The position numbers were made by a program, and so were the translations under genes. The notes beneath the pieces were generated by a model that made no database searches, was not told the DNA's origin, and worked only from the letters and a program-made list of their open reading frames with translations. A stretch of 64,000 nucleotides of DNA from the NCBI RefSeq assembly GCF_000772045.1, contig NZ_CP009754.1, forward strand, positions 5,580,001 through 5,644,000. The letters run 5' to 3'. How positions within the stretch are numbered: position 1 is the stretch's first letter; the number at the start of each line of letters is the position of its first letter. This DNA comes from Streptomyces sp. CCM_MD2014 (GTDB taxonomy: Bacteria; Actinomycetota; Actinomycetes; Streptomycetales; Streptomycetaceae). Below are positions 24,391-34,672 of this stretch, piece by piece.

Positions 24391-25816
24391 GGGAGTCTCC
24401 CAGGTACTGCTCGGCGTGGCCGGCGATCAGGTCGAGGACGGCGGCGATGTCGTCCGCGGTCGTCTCGGGGTTGAGCAGGGTGAACTTCAGGTAGTGGCGT
24501 CCGGCCACCTTGGTGCCCGCGACCACGGCGTCGCCGGAGGCGAACAGGGCCTTGCGGGCGTACAGGTTGGCGCGGTCGATCTCGGCGGGGTCGGTGACGG
24601 CCGCCGGGATGTAGCGGAAGACCAGGGTGGAAAGCGACGGCTGGACGACCACGTCGAAGCGCGGGTCGGCGGCGAGCAGTCTCCAGCCCTCGGCGGCCAG
24701 GTCGCAGACCTCGTCGAAGAGTTCGCCGATGCCGTCGGCGCCCATGACGCGCAGGGTCATCCACAGCTTGAGCGCGTCGAAGCGGCGGGTGGTCTGGAGG
24801 GACTTGTCCACCTGGTTGGGGATACGTTCCTGCACCATGCGGCGCGGGTTGAGGTACTCCGCGTGGTAGGTGGCGTGGCGCAGGGTGGCCGCGTCGCGGA
24901 CCAGTACGGCGGACGAACTCACGGGCTGGAAGAAGGACTTGTGGTAGTCCACGGTGACGGAGTCGGCCCGCTCGATGCCGTCGATGCGGTCCCGGTACTT
25001 CAGGGAGGCCAGCAGCCCGCAGCCGTAGGCCGCGTCCACGTGCATCCACACCCCGTACTGCTCGCACAGCCCGGCGATCTCGGGCAGCGGGTCGATGGAG
25101 CCGAAGTCGGTGGTGCCGCCGGTGGCGACGACGGCCATGGGGACGAGGCCGTCGCTCACGCAGCGCTCCAGCTCACGGGCGAGGGCGACGGTCTGCATGC
25201 GCTTGTCGTGGTCCACGGGGATCGACACGACGGCGTCGGGGCCGAGACCGAGCAGTTTCGCCGACTTCTTCACGCTGAAGTGGCTCACCTCGGAGGCGAA
25301 GACGCGCAGGTCGGCGAGGGACTCGGCCTTGGCCTCCTCGCGGGCCAGCAGCAGTGCCTGGAGGTTGGACTGGGTGCCGCCGGAGGTGAACACGCCGTCG
25401 GCCGCCGGGCCGAGGCCGATGCGGCCCGTGGTCCAGTCGATCAGTTTCCGCTCGATGAGCGTGCCGCCGGCCGACTGGTCCCAGGTGTCCAGGGAGGAGT
25501 TGACGGCGGACAGGACCGCCTCGCCGAGCACCGCCGGTATGACGACGGGGCAGTTGAGGTGGGCGAGGTAGCGGGGGTGGTGGAAGTAGACGGCGTCGCG
25601 GAGGTAGACGTCCTCCAGCTCGTCGAGGACCGCGGCCGTGTCGTGCAGCGGCCGGTCGAGGTCGATCCCGTCGATGCGGGGGGAGAGGGCGTCGACCGTG
25701 ACACCGGTGAACGGGCGGTCGGTGGTGGCGAGTTTGGCGGCCACCCGCTCGACTCCTTCGGTCACGGAGCGGCGGTACTGCTCCGCGGTGGTGTCGTTGA
25801 GCAGGTGCGAGCGCAT
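24374..25816 (-). CDS. desA: DesA, PLP-dependent lysine decarboxylase
   Basis: This 480-residue group II pyridoxal-phosphate decarboxylase makes cadaverine from lysine, the first step of desferrioxamine synthesis. The fold-type I signature is clear: FTSGGTQSNLQALL (about 143-156), WMHVDAAYGCGLL with cofactor-binding Asp261, and the Schiff-base Lys293 in VDYHKSFFQP. Length agrees with DesA from other streptomycetes. It is the first gene of desABCD. An iron box lies about 60 bp upstream, so transcription should be repressed by DmdR1/IdeR under iron sufficiency. Confidence 0.97.
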   Translation of the reverse strand: MRSHLLNDTTAEQYRRSVTEGVERVAAKLATTDRPFTGVTVDALSPRIDGIDLDRPLHDTAAVLDELEDVYLRDAVYFHHPRYLAHLNCPVVIPAVLGEAVLSAVNSSLDTWDQSAGGTLIERKLIDWTTGRIGLGPAADGVFTSGGTQSNLQALLLAREEAKAESLADLRVFASEVSHFSVKKSAKLLGLGPDAVVSIPVDHDKRMQTVALARELERCVSDGLVPMAVVATGGTTDFGSIDPLPEIAGLCEQYGVWMHVDAAYGCGLLASLKYRDRIDGIERADSVTVDYHKSFFQPVSSSAVLVRDAATLRHATYHAEYLNPRRMVQERIPNQVDKSLQTTRRFDALKLWMTLRVMGADGIGELFDEVCDLAAEGWRLLAADPRFDVVVQPSLSTLVFRYIPAAVTDPAEIDRANLYARKALFASGDAVVAGTKVAGRHYLKFTLLNPETTADDIAAVLDLIAGHAEQYLGDSLDRAS

Positions 25817-25875
25817 GTGGGGGTCCTCCGGTGGGGACGGTCCGAGAGGGGCGGGAGAGGGCTGAACCCTCGCTT

Positions 25876-25902
25876 CGACTTAGGTTAGCCTAACCTAAGT
25901 CG
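25876..25902. promoter_or_regulatory. iron box upstream of desA
   Basis: Two 13-bp arms (25876-25888 and 25890-25902) form a perfect inverted repeat around a single central C; the core reads TTAGGTTAGCCTAACCTAA (25880-25898). This is the DmdR1/IdeR operator type that represses desferrioxamine genes in the presence of Fe(II). Confidence 0.97.
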
Positions 25903-25973
25903 AGTGGATCAAACGCGCGGCTGCGGGTGACCGCCGTCACTGTGGTCCCGCGTGGCGGCGTCGTGGCCGGACG

Positions 25974-26833
25974 TCAGCCCTGCTCGCGGAGCTGTTCCTC
26001 CGTCAGGCCCCGGCGCCAGTAGCCGACGAAGGTGACGCGCCGGCGGTCGATGCCGCGCTCGGCCACGAAGTGCCGGCGCAGCAGCTTCACGCACCCCGAC
26101 TCGCCGGCGATCCAGACGTAGGGGTGCTCGGCGGACGGGAGCCGGGCGTCCCGGAGCGCGGCCAGCGTCGCCTCGGGGCCGCCGCCGGCATCCCCGACCA
26201 GCCAGGTGACCTCGGCGTCCGCGACGGTGTCGAGGTCCTGCACGTCCTCGGCGTGCGGCACCGAAGCCACACCCGGGCGCGGGTTCCGGCCGGCAGTGAC
26301 TCCACGACGGCGCAGGCGGCCGGCACGGCGGTCTCGTCGCCCCAGATCACCACCAGGTCGGTGTCCTCGGGCGGCCGGAAGCGGATCGCCCGGTTGTCGG
26401 CGACGGCGGGGCCGAGCAGCAGTACGCGGTCGCCCGGGGCGGCGTGGGCGGCCCAGCGGGCGGCGGGGCCCGCCTGGACCGGCGAGCCCGGTTCGACGCC
26501 GTGGAGCACGAAGTCGATGTCGATCTCGGCGGTGTGCCCGTCGCCGTCCCGGCGCAGCGCCCGCAGCGTGTACGAGCGCATCACCGCTCTTACGTCGTCG
26601 GGCAGTTCACGCCAGCCCTGCCACCAGCCGTCGCCCAGCTCGACCGGCACCGCGGGCTCGGCCTGCCCCGGGTGCGGCAGGAACAGCGACAGGGACTGGT
26701 CCTGCCCGTCGGAGTGGAAGGCGCGCAGGTCGGGCCCCGCGAAGGTGACCCGGGCCAGGGACGGTCCGAGCCGCCGCGTCCGTACGACCTGGAGGGAGAA
26801 GAAACGGAACGGGGCGGCCACGGCCGTCGTCAT
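25974..26833 (-). pseudogene. siderophore-interacting protein (flavin reductase-like), frameshifted
   Basis: The product resembles siderophore-interacting, ViuB-like NAD(P)H:flavin reductases that release iron from imported siderophores. The N-terminal FAD domain (from ATG 26833: RFFSLQVVRTRRLGPSLARVTFAGPDLRAF, VMRSYTLRALR) and the first part of the NAD domain (DTDLVVIWGDETAVPAACAVVESLPAGTRARVWL) are in one frame. The remainder (SVPHAEDVQDLDTVADAEVTWLVGDAGG through VTFVGYWRRGLTEEQLREQG) is in another. The switch falls at about 26264-26266, where one base appears to be missing (RVWL then SVPHAED). Joined, the protein would have about 286 residues, the normal family length. It follows desE by 29 bp and shares its iron-regulated promoter. 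It is either a true mutation or a sequencing error; both halves otherwise look fully conserved. Confidence 0.88.
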
Positions 26834-26862
26834 GGAGGGCTCCGGGGGTCAAGGGGGGAGGG

Positions 26863-27912
26863 TCAGCCGACCTTCTTGGCGTTCTCGATCGCCTCGGCCA
26901 GGTTGTCGAGGAGCGGCGTGCACTTGTCGTAGGACAGGATCGGCTCGGGGGAGCGGGCGATGACCTGGCCGGCCTTGACCGCGGGGAGCTTCTTCCAGGT
27001 GCCCTCGGTGATGTCCGCGGGCTGGATGGTGGAGGCGCGGTCGTCCATGATGATGACGTCGGCCGGGTACTTGTCCACGTTCTCCCAGCTCAGGGACTCG
27101 AACCAGCCGCCGGTCGCCTTCTTGGCCTCCTCGGAGGGCTCGACGAAGTTCACGCCGAGGGCCTTGAAGTACTCCAGGTCCACCGAGAGGTTGGTGCCGG
27201 AGACGTAGAACAGGTCGGGGCTCGCGGAACCGGCCAGCACCCGGATCTCGGGCCGGGCCTTGGCGGCGGCGCGCAGCCGGGCGGCGGCCTTGTCGAAGGC
27301 GGCCTTGGCGTCGGTGACCTTCTTGGCCTTCATGTCCGCGCCGAGCGACTCGGCCAGCTCCCACATGCGCTGCAGCGGCTGGGTGAGCTGGCGGTCGAAG
27401 ACCGAGACGGCCACGCTCGGGGCCAGCTTGGCGATCTTGTCCTTCGACTCCTCCGGGACGGACCAGAGAGTGCCCGCGGTGTCGAAGGTCGTGGTGATGA
27501 GCACCTCGGGGGCGAGGGAGGCGTACTTCTCGACGTTGAGCTTGCCCCACTCGTTGCCGAGGACGGTGACCTTGTCCACGTCGAGGTCGCCGGCCTGCAC
27601 GTCGGGCTTGCCGTCCTTGGTGGTGGTCGGGCCGAAGACGCCCTTGACCTGGACCCCGTAGTCGTAGAGGGCGGCGGCGACACCGGTGAAGGCGACGATG
27701 TTCGTCGGCACCTTGTCCAGCTTCACGGTCGTGCCGCGGTCGTCCTTGAAGGACCAGGGGCCGGACTTGGCGCCGCCACCCGTCTCGTCGCCCGAGCCGC
27801 CGCTCTTGCCGTCGTCGTCCCCGCAGGCCGCGAGCACGGCACCGAGGCCGAGGGCGCCACCGGCGGCGAGGATTCCGCGGCGGGTGGGGTGGGTAGCTCT
27901 GGCGTTGGACAT
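26863..27912 (-). CDS. desE: ferrioxamine-binding lipoprotein DesE
   Basis: This 349-residue class III (FecB/FhuD-type) substrate-binding protein captures ferrioxamine at the cell surface. The N-terminus has TRRGILAAGGALGLGAVLAAC, a twin-arginine-like signal with lipobox LAAC (Cys about residue 30), followed by an acidic tether. The binding domain has GTTVKLDKVPTNIVAFTGVAAALYDYGV at its start, the long helix backbone typical of the family, and PADVIIMDDRAS. An iron box lies about 57 bp upstream of ATG 27912. The permease and ATPase are not in this window. Confidence 0.95.
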   Translation of the reverse strand: MSNARATHPTRRGILAAGGALGLGAVLAACGDDDGKSGGSGDETGGGAKSGPWSFKDDRGTTVKLDKVPTNIVAFTGVAAALYDYGVQVKGVFGPTTTKDGKPDVQAGDLDVDKVTVLGNEWGKLNVEKYASLAPEVLITTTFDTAGTLWSVPEESKDKIAKLAPSVAVSVFDRQLTQPLQRMWELAESLGADMKAKKVTDAKAAFDKAAARLRAAAKARPEIRVLAGSASPDLFYVSGTNLSVDLEYFKALGVNFVEPSEEAKKATGGWFESLSWENVDKYPADVIIMDDRASTIQPADITEGTWKKLPAVKAGQVIARSPEPILSYDKCTPLLDNLAEAIENAKKVG

Positions 27913-27968
27913 GGTGGTGGCTGCCTTCGAACGGTGCGGAGCGTCGCGCTCTGCGGGACAATTCGAAG

Positions 27969-27987
27969 GTAGGTTAGCCTAACCTCA
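27969..27987. promoter_or_regulatory. iron box upstream of desE
   Basis: GTAGGTTAGCCTAACCTCA contains the palindromic core AGGTTAGCCTAACCT, matching the desA site over its central 15 bp. DmdR1/IdeR should bind here and control desE and the downstream siderophore-interacting gene. Confidence 0.95.
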
Positions 27988-28041
27988 GATCTTGTCCAGG
28001 GGCGGGGCCCGGGTGCGGCCCCGCCCACGGCCGTCCGGGTC

Positions 28042-29202
28042 TCAGCTCACCAGCCCCAACTCCCGTGCGATCAGCATCCGCTGGACCTCGCTGGTGCCCT
28101 CGCCGATCTCCAGGATCTTCGCGTCCCGCCACATGCGGGCCACCGGGTACTCGTTCATGAAGCCGTAGCCGCCGTGGATCTGGGTGGCGTCCCGGGCGTT
28201 GTCCACCGCGACCGTCGACGAGTACAGCTTCGCCAGCGCCGCCTCCTTCTTGAACGGCTCGCCCGCCACCAGCCGCGAGGCCGCGTCCCGCCAGGCGAGG
28301 CGGGAGGTGTGGGCCTTCATCTCCATGTCGGCGATCTTGAACTGGATGGCCTGGTTGGCGCCGATGGGCTTGCCGAAGGCGTGACGTTCCTTCGCGTAGG
28401 CGACCGACTCGTCCACACAGCCCTGCGCGAGCCCCGTGCCCAGCGCGGCGATGGCGACCCGGCCCTCGTCCAGGATGCGCAGGAACTGCGCGTAGCCGCG
28501 CCCCTGCTCGCCCAGCAGGTTCGCCGCCGGGACCCGGACGTCGGCGAAGGACAGCTCACGGGTGTCCGACGCGTTCCAGCCGACCTTGGAGTACGGGGCG
28601 GCCACCGTGAAGCCCGGGGTGCCCGACGGGACGATGATCGACGAGATCAGGGGCCGTCCGTCCGGCTTGCGGCCGGTGACCGCCGTGACGGTCACCAGGC
28701 CGGTGATGTCCGTGCCGGAGTTGGTGATGAAGCACTTGGTGCCGTTGATCACCCATTCGTTCGTCGCCTCGTCCAGGCGGGCCGTGGTCCGGGTCGCGCC
28801 CGCGTCGCTGCCGCCGTCCGGCTCGGTGAGGCCGAAGGCGCCCAGGATCTCGCCGGAGCACAGCCGGGGCAGCCACTCGCGCTTCTGCTCCTCGGTGCCG
28901 AACAGGTGCAGGGGCATCGCGCCCAGCGAGACGCCCGCCTCCAGCGTGATCGCCACCGACGAGTCGACCCGGGCCAGCTCCTCCAGGGCGATGCCGAGGG
29001 CGAAGTAGTCGCCGCCCATGCCGCCGTACTCCTCCGGGAACGGCAGCCCGAACAGGCCCATGCGGCCCATCTCGCGGACGATCTCGTACGGGAACTCGTG
29101 CCGCTCGTAGAAGTCGCCGATCTTGGGCGCCACCACGTCGTGGGCGAACTCCTCCACCGTGCGGCGCAGTTCCTCGAGTTCGGGGGAGAGCTTGTGGTCC
29201 AT
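28042..29202 (-). CDS. acdH: acyl-CoA dehydrogenase, probably isovaleryl/branched-chain
   Basis: This 386-residue FAD-dependent acyl-CoA dehydrogenase has the standard three-domain family layout. Motifs include FGLTEPDGGSDAGATRTTA (FAD contact), ANLLGEQGRGYAQFLRILDEGRVAIAALGTGLAQG (helical domain), and the C-terminal IHGGYGFMNEYPVARMWRDAKILEIGEGTSEVQRMLIAREL. ATG 29202 has AGGAG 11 bases upstream. It is the last gene of an operon with HMG-CoA lyase and methylcrotonyl-CoA carboxylase, so oxidation of isovaleryl-CoA from leucine is the likely role. From memory, the S. coelicolor ortholog was named acdH for branched-chain acyl-CoA dehydrogenase. Confidence 0.92.
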   Translation of the reverse strand: MDHKLSPELEELRRTVEEFAHDVVAPKIGDFYERHEFPYEIVREMGRMGLFGLPFPEEYGGMGGDYFALGIALEELARVDSSVAITLEAGVSLGAMPLHLFGTEEQKREWLPRLCSGEILGAFGLTEPDGGSDAGATRTTARLDEATNEWVINGTKCFITNSGTDITGLVTVTAVTGRKPDGRPLISSIIVPSGTPGFTVAAPYSKVGWNASDTRELSFADVRVPAANLLGEQGRGYAQFLRILDEGRVAIAALGTGLAQGCVDESVAYAKERHAFGKPIGANQAIQFKIADMEMKAHTSRLAWRDAASRLVAGEPFKKEAALAKLYSSTVAVDNARDATQIHGGYGFMNEYPVARMWRDAKILEIGEGTSEVQRMLIARELGLVS

Positions 29203-29207
29203 GGTGT

Positions 29208-30155
29208 TCACGACTCCTGGTGGGAGAGGGCTCGAACGGTGCGGGACGGGCTGGGCCGGCCCAGGTGCGCGGCCATCCAGACGCTTGTGGCGACGAGACG
29301 GCCGAGGTCGACTCCGGTGTCGATGCCGAGGCCCCGCAGCATCCACACGAGGTCTTCGGTGGCGAGGTTGCCGGTGGCGGACTTCGCGTACGGGCAGCCG
29401 CCCAGGCCGCCGGCGGAGGCGTCCACCGTGGTGACGCCCTGCCGGAGTGCGGCCAGCGTGTTGGACAGGGCCTGGCCATAGGTGTCGTGGAAGTGGACGC
29501 CCAGCGCGGACACCGGCACGCCCGCCTCGGCCAGCGCGGTGAGCAGGGCCGTCACATGGCCCGGGGTGGCGACCCCGATGGTGTCGCCGAGACTCAGCTC
29601 GTCGCACCCCATGTCCAGCAGCGCCCGGCAGACCCGCACCACCTGGGGGAGCGGGACCGGGCCCTCCCACGGGTCGCCGAAGCACATCGAGAGGTAACCG
29701 CGTACGTGGACGTCCTCGCCCTTCGCCCGGGTCACCACCGGCTCGAACATGGCCAGCGCCTCGTCCACCGTGCGGTTGAGGTTGGCCTTGGCGAAGGACT
29801 CCGTGGCGCTGGCGAACACCGCGACGCGGCGCGCGCCGAGCGCGAGGGCCCGGTCCAGGCCCCGCTCGTTCGGCACCAGCACCGGCAGCGACACCGGCAG
29901 GTCGGAGACCCGCGGGTACAGGTCCTCGGCGTCCGCCAGCTGGGGGACCCACTTGGGGTGGACGAAGCTCGTCGCCTCGATCGTGCTCAGGCCCGTGCCG
30001 GCCAGCCTGCGGACGAACTCCGCCTTGACGGCCGTCGGCACGGTCGCCTTCTCGTTCTGCAGTCCGTCGCGGGCGCCGACCTCGTGGATGCGGACGCGGG
30101 CGGGCAGTCCGTCCGCCGGTACGGGCATCGGGAGCCCCAGCTCCGGGGTGTTCAT
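29208..30155 (-). CDS. hydroxymethylglutaryl-CoA lyase
   Basis: This 315-residue HMGL-like TIM-barrel enzyme cleaves 3-hydroxy-3-methylglutaryl-CoA to acetoacetate and acetyl-CoA, the last step of leucine breakdown. The N-terminal motif VRIHEVGARDGLQNEKATVP holds the metal- and substrate-binding Asp/Arg. HFHDTYGQALSNTLAAL holds the metal-binding His pair. The lyase signature with catalytic Cys is DASAGGLGGCPYAKSATGNLATEDLVWML. ATG 30155 overlaps the stop of the biotin carboxylase subunit gene by 4 bases. Confidence 0.94.
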   Translation of the reverse strand: MNTPELGLPMPVPADGLPARVRIHEVGARDGLQNEKATVPTAVKAEFVRRLAGTGLSTIEATSFVHPKWVPQLADAEDLYPRVSDLPVSLPVLVPNERGLDRALALGARRVAVFASATESFAKANLNRTVDEALAMFEPVVTRAKGEDVHVRGYLSMCFGDPWEGPVPLPQVVRVCRALLDMGCDELSLGDTIGVATPGHVTALLTALAEAGVPVSALGVHFHDTYGQALSNTLAALRQGVTTVDASAGGLGGCPYAKSATGNLATEDLVWMLRGLGIDTGVDLGRLVATSVWMAAHLGRPSPSRTVRALSHQES

Positions 30156-32203
30156 GTCGTCTCCTGCCCCTCGTCGGTGGGTGCGATGACCGCCAGCACC
30201 TGGTCCATGGCGACCGTTGTGCCCGGCGCCACGTCCAGCTCGGCGACGGTGCCCGCGTGCGGGGCGGAGATGACGTGCTCCATCTTCATCGCCTCCACCA
30301 CCAGCAGGCTCTGCCCGGCGCTCACCTCGTCGCCGACGGCGACCTTCACCACCGTCACCGTGCCCGGCATCGGCGCGGTCAGCGAGTCGGCGCCCGCGTG
30401 GGCGGCCCGGTTGAGGGAGGCGGCGACCGGGTCGTGGTCGCGCACGTGCCAGGCGTCACCGTCGCGGCCCAGCCAGCTGCCGTCCGGCAGGGCGGTGAAG
30501 GTGTGGGCGACGCCGTCGAGCAGGAAGGTGAACCGGTACCCGTCCTCGGGCCGCGGAGGCGTGCCCCCGGACCCCCGCACGGGCGTGTCGCATCCCGGCA
30601 GCAGCAGCTCCACTCCTCGGGCCGGTGCCCGGCGCACGCGCACGGTCACCGGGTCGTGGCCCGCCGCCCGCAGATGGTGCGCCGTCCAGGCACGCTCCCC
30701 GCCCATGCGCCAGCCGTCCGCGGCGGCGAACGGGTCGGCCCAGCCGGGGCCGCCGACGGGCGTGAGGGAGACCTGGCGCAGCAGCGCGGCCGCCGCGTAC
30801 GTCGCCGCCGGAACCTCGTGCGGTACGAGTCCGTCGACCTCCCGCTCCACCAGCCCCGTGTCCAGGTCGCCCGCGACCACCGCCGGATGCGCGAGCAGCC
30901 GCCGCAGGAACCCCGCGTTGGTGGGCACGCCCAGGGTGACCGTCCCGGCCAGCGCCGCCCGGAGCTTGCGCAGCGCGGTCTCCCGGTCGGGGCCGTAGGC
31001 GATCACCTTGGACAGCATCGGGTCGTACAGGCTGCCCACCTCGGTGCCCTCGCTGAGCCCCGAGTCGGTGCGCACGCCGTCGCCCTCGGGCTCGCGCAGC
31101 CGCAGCACCGTGCCGCCGGAGGGGAGGAAGCCGCGGGCCGGGTCCTCCGCGCACAGCCGGGCCTCGATCGCGTGGCCGGTCAGCCGTACGTCCTCCTGCG
31201 CGAAGCCGAGCCGCTCGCCGGCCGCCACCCGCAGCTGCCACTCCACCAGGTCCAGGCCGGTCACCAGCTCGGTCACCGGGTGCTCGACCTGGAGGCGGGT
31301 GTTCATCTCCATGAAGTAGTACTGCGAGGGGTCGCCGCCCGGCACGATGAACTCCACCGTGCCCGCGCCCCGGTAGCCGCAGGAGCGGGCCGCCTGCACG
31401 GCCGCCTCGCCCATCGCCGCCCGCGTCGCCTCGTCGAGGAGGACGCTGGGCGCCTCCTCGATCACCTTCTGGTGGCGGCGCTGGAGCGAGCACTCGCGCT
31501 CGCCGAGGTGCACGACGTTCCCGTGGCCGTCGGCCAGCACCTGGATCTCGATGTGCCGGGGACGGTCGATCCACCGCTCCACCAGCAGCGTGTCGTCGCC
31601 GAAGGAGGCGCGGGCCTCGCGGCGGGCCGCGGCGATCTCGTCGGCCAGCACGGCCTCGTCGCGCACCAGCCGCATGCCCTTGCCGCCGCCGCCCGCTGAG
31701 GGCTTCAGCAGGACCGGGGTGCCGATCTCGCGGGCGGCCTCGGCCAGCTGCTCGTCGGTGAGCCCGCTGCCGCTGGAGCCGGGGACGACCGGCACGCCGG
31801 CCGCCCGCACCGTCTCCTTGGCGCGGATCTTGTCGCCCATCAGGGCGATCGCGTCGGCGGGCGGCCCGATGAAGACCAGCCCCGCCTCCTCGCAGGCCCG
31901 CGCGAAGCCGGCGTTCTCGGCGAGGAAGCCGTACCCCGGGTGCACGGCCTGCGCGCCCGTCCGGGCCGCCGCTTCCAGCAGCCGCTCGACGGACAGGTAG
32001 CTCTCGGTCGCCGGCGCCGGGCCGATCCGTACCGCCTCGTCGGCCTCCCGCACGTGCCGCGCGTCCGCGTCGGCGTCGGAGAAGACCGCCACCGAGCGCA
32101 CGCCCATCGAGCGCAGCGTCCGGATGACGCGGACGGCGATCTCGCCCCGGTTGGCGACGAGCACGGTGTCGAACATGCGCGGCGTGTCCTTCGTGTTGTC
32201 CAT
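30152..32203 (-). CDS. methylcrotonyl-CoA carboxylase biotin-containing alpha subunit
   Basis: This 683-residue subunit carries three parts: a biotin carboxylase N-terminal and ATP-grasp region (about residues 10-455; FDTVLVANRGEIAVRVIRTLRSMG, KPSAGGGGKGMRLV, EMNTRLQVEHPVTELVTGLDLVEWQL), a BT-type linker, and a C-terminal biotinyl domain with the biotinylated Lys in VVEAMKMEHVISAP. It carboxylates biotin with bicarbonate and ATP for the beta subunit. ATG 32203 has an excellent GAGGAGGGG. Operon context with HMG-CoA lyase points to methylcrotonyl-CoA (leucine pathway) rather than acetyl- or propionyl-CoA. Genome annotations often call it acetyl/propionyl-CoA carboxylase. Confidence 0.92.
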   Translation of the reverse strand: MDNTKDTPRMFDTVLVANRGEIAVRVIRTLRSMGVRSVAVFSDADADARHVREADEAVRIGPAPATESYLSVERLLEAAARTGAQAVHPGYGFLAENAGFARACEEAGLVFIGPPADAIALMGDKIRAKETVRAAGVPVVPGSSGSGLTDEQLAEAAREIGTPVLLKPSAGGGGKGMRLVRDEAVLADEIAAARREARASFGDDTLLVERWIDRPRHIEIQVLADGHGNVVHLGERECSLQRRHQKVIEEAPSVLLDEATRAAMGEAAVQAARSCGYRGAGTVEFIVPGGDPSQYYFMEMNTRLQVEHPVTELVTGLDLVEWQLRVAAGERLGFAQEDVRLTGHAIEARLCAEDPARGFLPSGGTVLRLREPEGDGVRTDSGLSEGTEVGSLYDPMLSKVIAYGPDRETALRKLRAALAGTVTLGVPTNAGFLRRLLAHPAVVAGDLDTGLVEREVDGLVPHEVPAATYAAAALLRQVSLTPVGGPGWADPFAAADGWRMGGERAWTAHHLRAAGHDPVTVRVRRAPARGVELLLPGCDTPVRGSGGTPPRPEDGYRFTFLLDGVAHTFTALPDGSWLGRDGDAWHVRDHDPVAASLNRAAHAGADSLTAPMPGTVTVVKVAVGDEVSAGQSLLVVEAMKMEHVISAPHAGTVAELDVAPGTTVAMDQVLAVIAPTDEGQETT

Positions 32204-32214
32204 GGGTCCCCTCC

Positions 32215-33831
<1,617 letters not shown>

Positions 33832-33861
33832 CCTGCGGTCCCCTCACCCAGTGATCGACCA

Positions 33862-33877
33862 GTTAATGAGCGTTAAC
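33862..33877. promoter_or_regulatory. TetR-type operator 1 in mcc/tetR divergent promoter
   Basis: GTTAATGAGCGTTAAC is an imperfect 16-bp palindrome, 31 bp upstream of the carboxyltransferase start. It shares GTTAAyGAsCGyTAAC with a second site whose centre is 29 bp away. Confidence 0.8.
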
Positions 33878-33890
33878 GCATTTCCTTCAG

Positions 33891-33906
33891 GTTAACGACC
33901 GCTAAC
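33891..33906. promoter_or_regulatory. TetR-type operator 2 in mcc/tetR divergent promoter
   Basis: GTTAACGACCGCTAAC is a 16-bp palindrome ending 22 bp before the TetR start, so binding would block tetR transcription as well. With site 1 it forms a pair about three helical turns apart. Confidence 0.8.
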
Positions 33907-33928
33907 CTCCCTGTCTAGAATCGACTCC

Positions 33929-34543
33929 ATGGCCACCAGAACCGACGCCCCCACCCGCCGCGAGCAGATCCTCAAGGAGGCCGCCCGGCTCTTCGCCGAG
34001 CGCGGCTTCCACGGGGTCGGCGTCGACGAGATAGGCGCCGCGGTCGGCATCAGCGGCCCCGGCCTGTACCGGCACTTCCCCGGCAAGGACGCGATGCTCG
34101 CCGAGCTGCTGGTCGGGATCAGCGACTCGCTGCTGACCGGGGCGAAGCGGCGGCTGGCGGAGGCGGACGGGGCGGCCGGCTCCGGGGCGGGCGCCGGCGC
34201 GACGGGTCCCGGGGCGGTCCTCGACTCGCTCATCGAGGGGCACATCGACTTCGCGCTCGACGACCGCCCGCTCATCACCCTGCACGACCGCGAGCTGGAC
34301 CGCCTGCGGGACGCCGACCGCAAGATGGTGCGGCAGTTGCAGCGCCAGTACGTCGAGCTGTGGGTCGGGGTGCTCCGGGAGGTCTACCCCGCGCTCGCCG
34401 AGCCCGCCGCCCGCTCCGCCGTCCACTCGGTCTTCGGCCTCCTGAACTCCACCCCGCACCTGGGCCGCCCGGGACGCGCGGCGACGGCGGAACTGCTGCA
34501 CCGGATGGCGCGGGGGGCGTTCGCGGCGGTGGGGGAGGCGTAG
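33929..34543 (+). CDS. TetR-family regulator of the leucine/isovalerate operon
   Basis: This 204-residue TetR-type repressor has a helix-turn-helix at about residues 8-55 (RREQILKEAARLFAERGFHGVGVDEIGAAVGISGPGLYRHFPGKDAML). The C-terminal ligand domain is helical with an Ala/Gly-rich insertion near residues 78-95. Position and the two operators suggest it controls the divergent mcc operon and itself; the ligand is probably an acyl-CoA intermediate (inference). Confidence 0.88.
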   Translation: MATRTDAPTRREQILKEAARLFAERGFHGVGVDEIGAAVGISGPGLYRHFPGKDAMLAELLVGISDSLLTGAKRRLAEADGAAGSGAGAGATGPGAVLDSLIEGHIDFALDDRPLITLHDRELDRLRDADRKMVRQLQRQYVELWVGVLREVYPALAEPAARSAVHSVFGLLNSTPHLGRPGRAATAELLHRMARGAFAAVGEA

Positions 34544-34638
34544 GGCCGGTTCGGCGCCCCGCTTCCCGGAGTGACGAGGGTTACCCGCGTCCCGGTCTGG
34601 ACGCCCGTCCCTACCCGCCGGTACGGTTGAGTCTGAGC

Positions 34639-34646
34639 AAGCGCTT
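34639..34646. promoter_or_regulatory. AAGCGCTT palindrome upstream of the second acyl-CoA dehydrogenase
   Basis: AAGCGCTT sits in a partly symmetric context (TGAGCAAGC-GCTTAGACA), about 27 bp before the GTG at 34673. TetR-type regulators of acyl-CoA and sterol catabolism bind AAGCAAG/CTTGCTT-like palindromes, so a regulatory role is plausible but unproven. Confidence 0.35.
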
Positions 34647-34672
34647 AGACATTCGACCCTGGAGGTGGCGCG

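Noticed and set aside
25974..26270. A stand-alone 98-residue gene with a GTG start downstream of desA
   Set aside because: Its sequence is the C-terminal part of the siderophore-interacting protein and continues the upstream frame after a one-base shift. It has no ribosome-binding site of its own.
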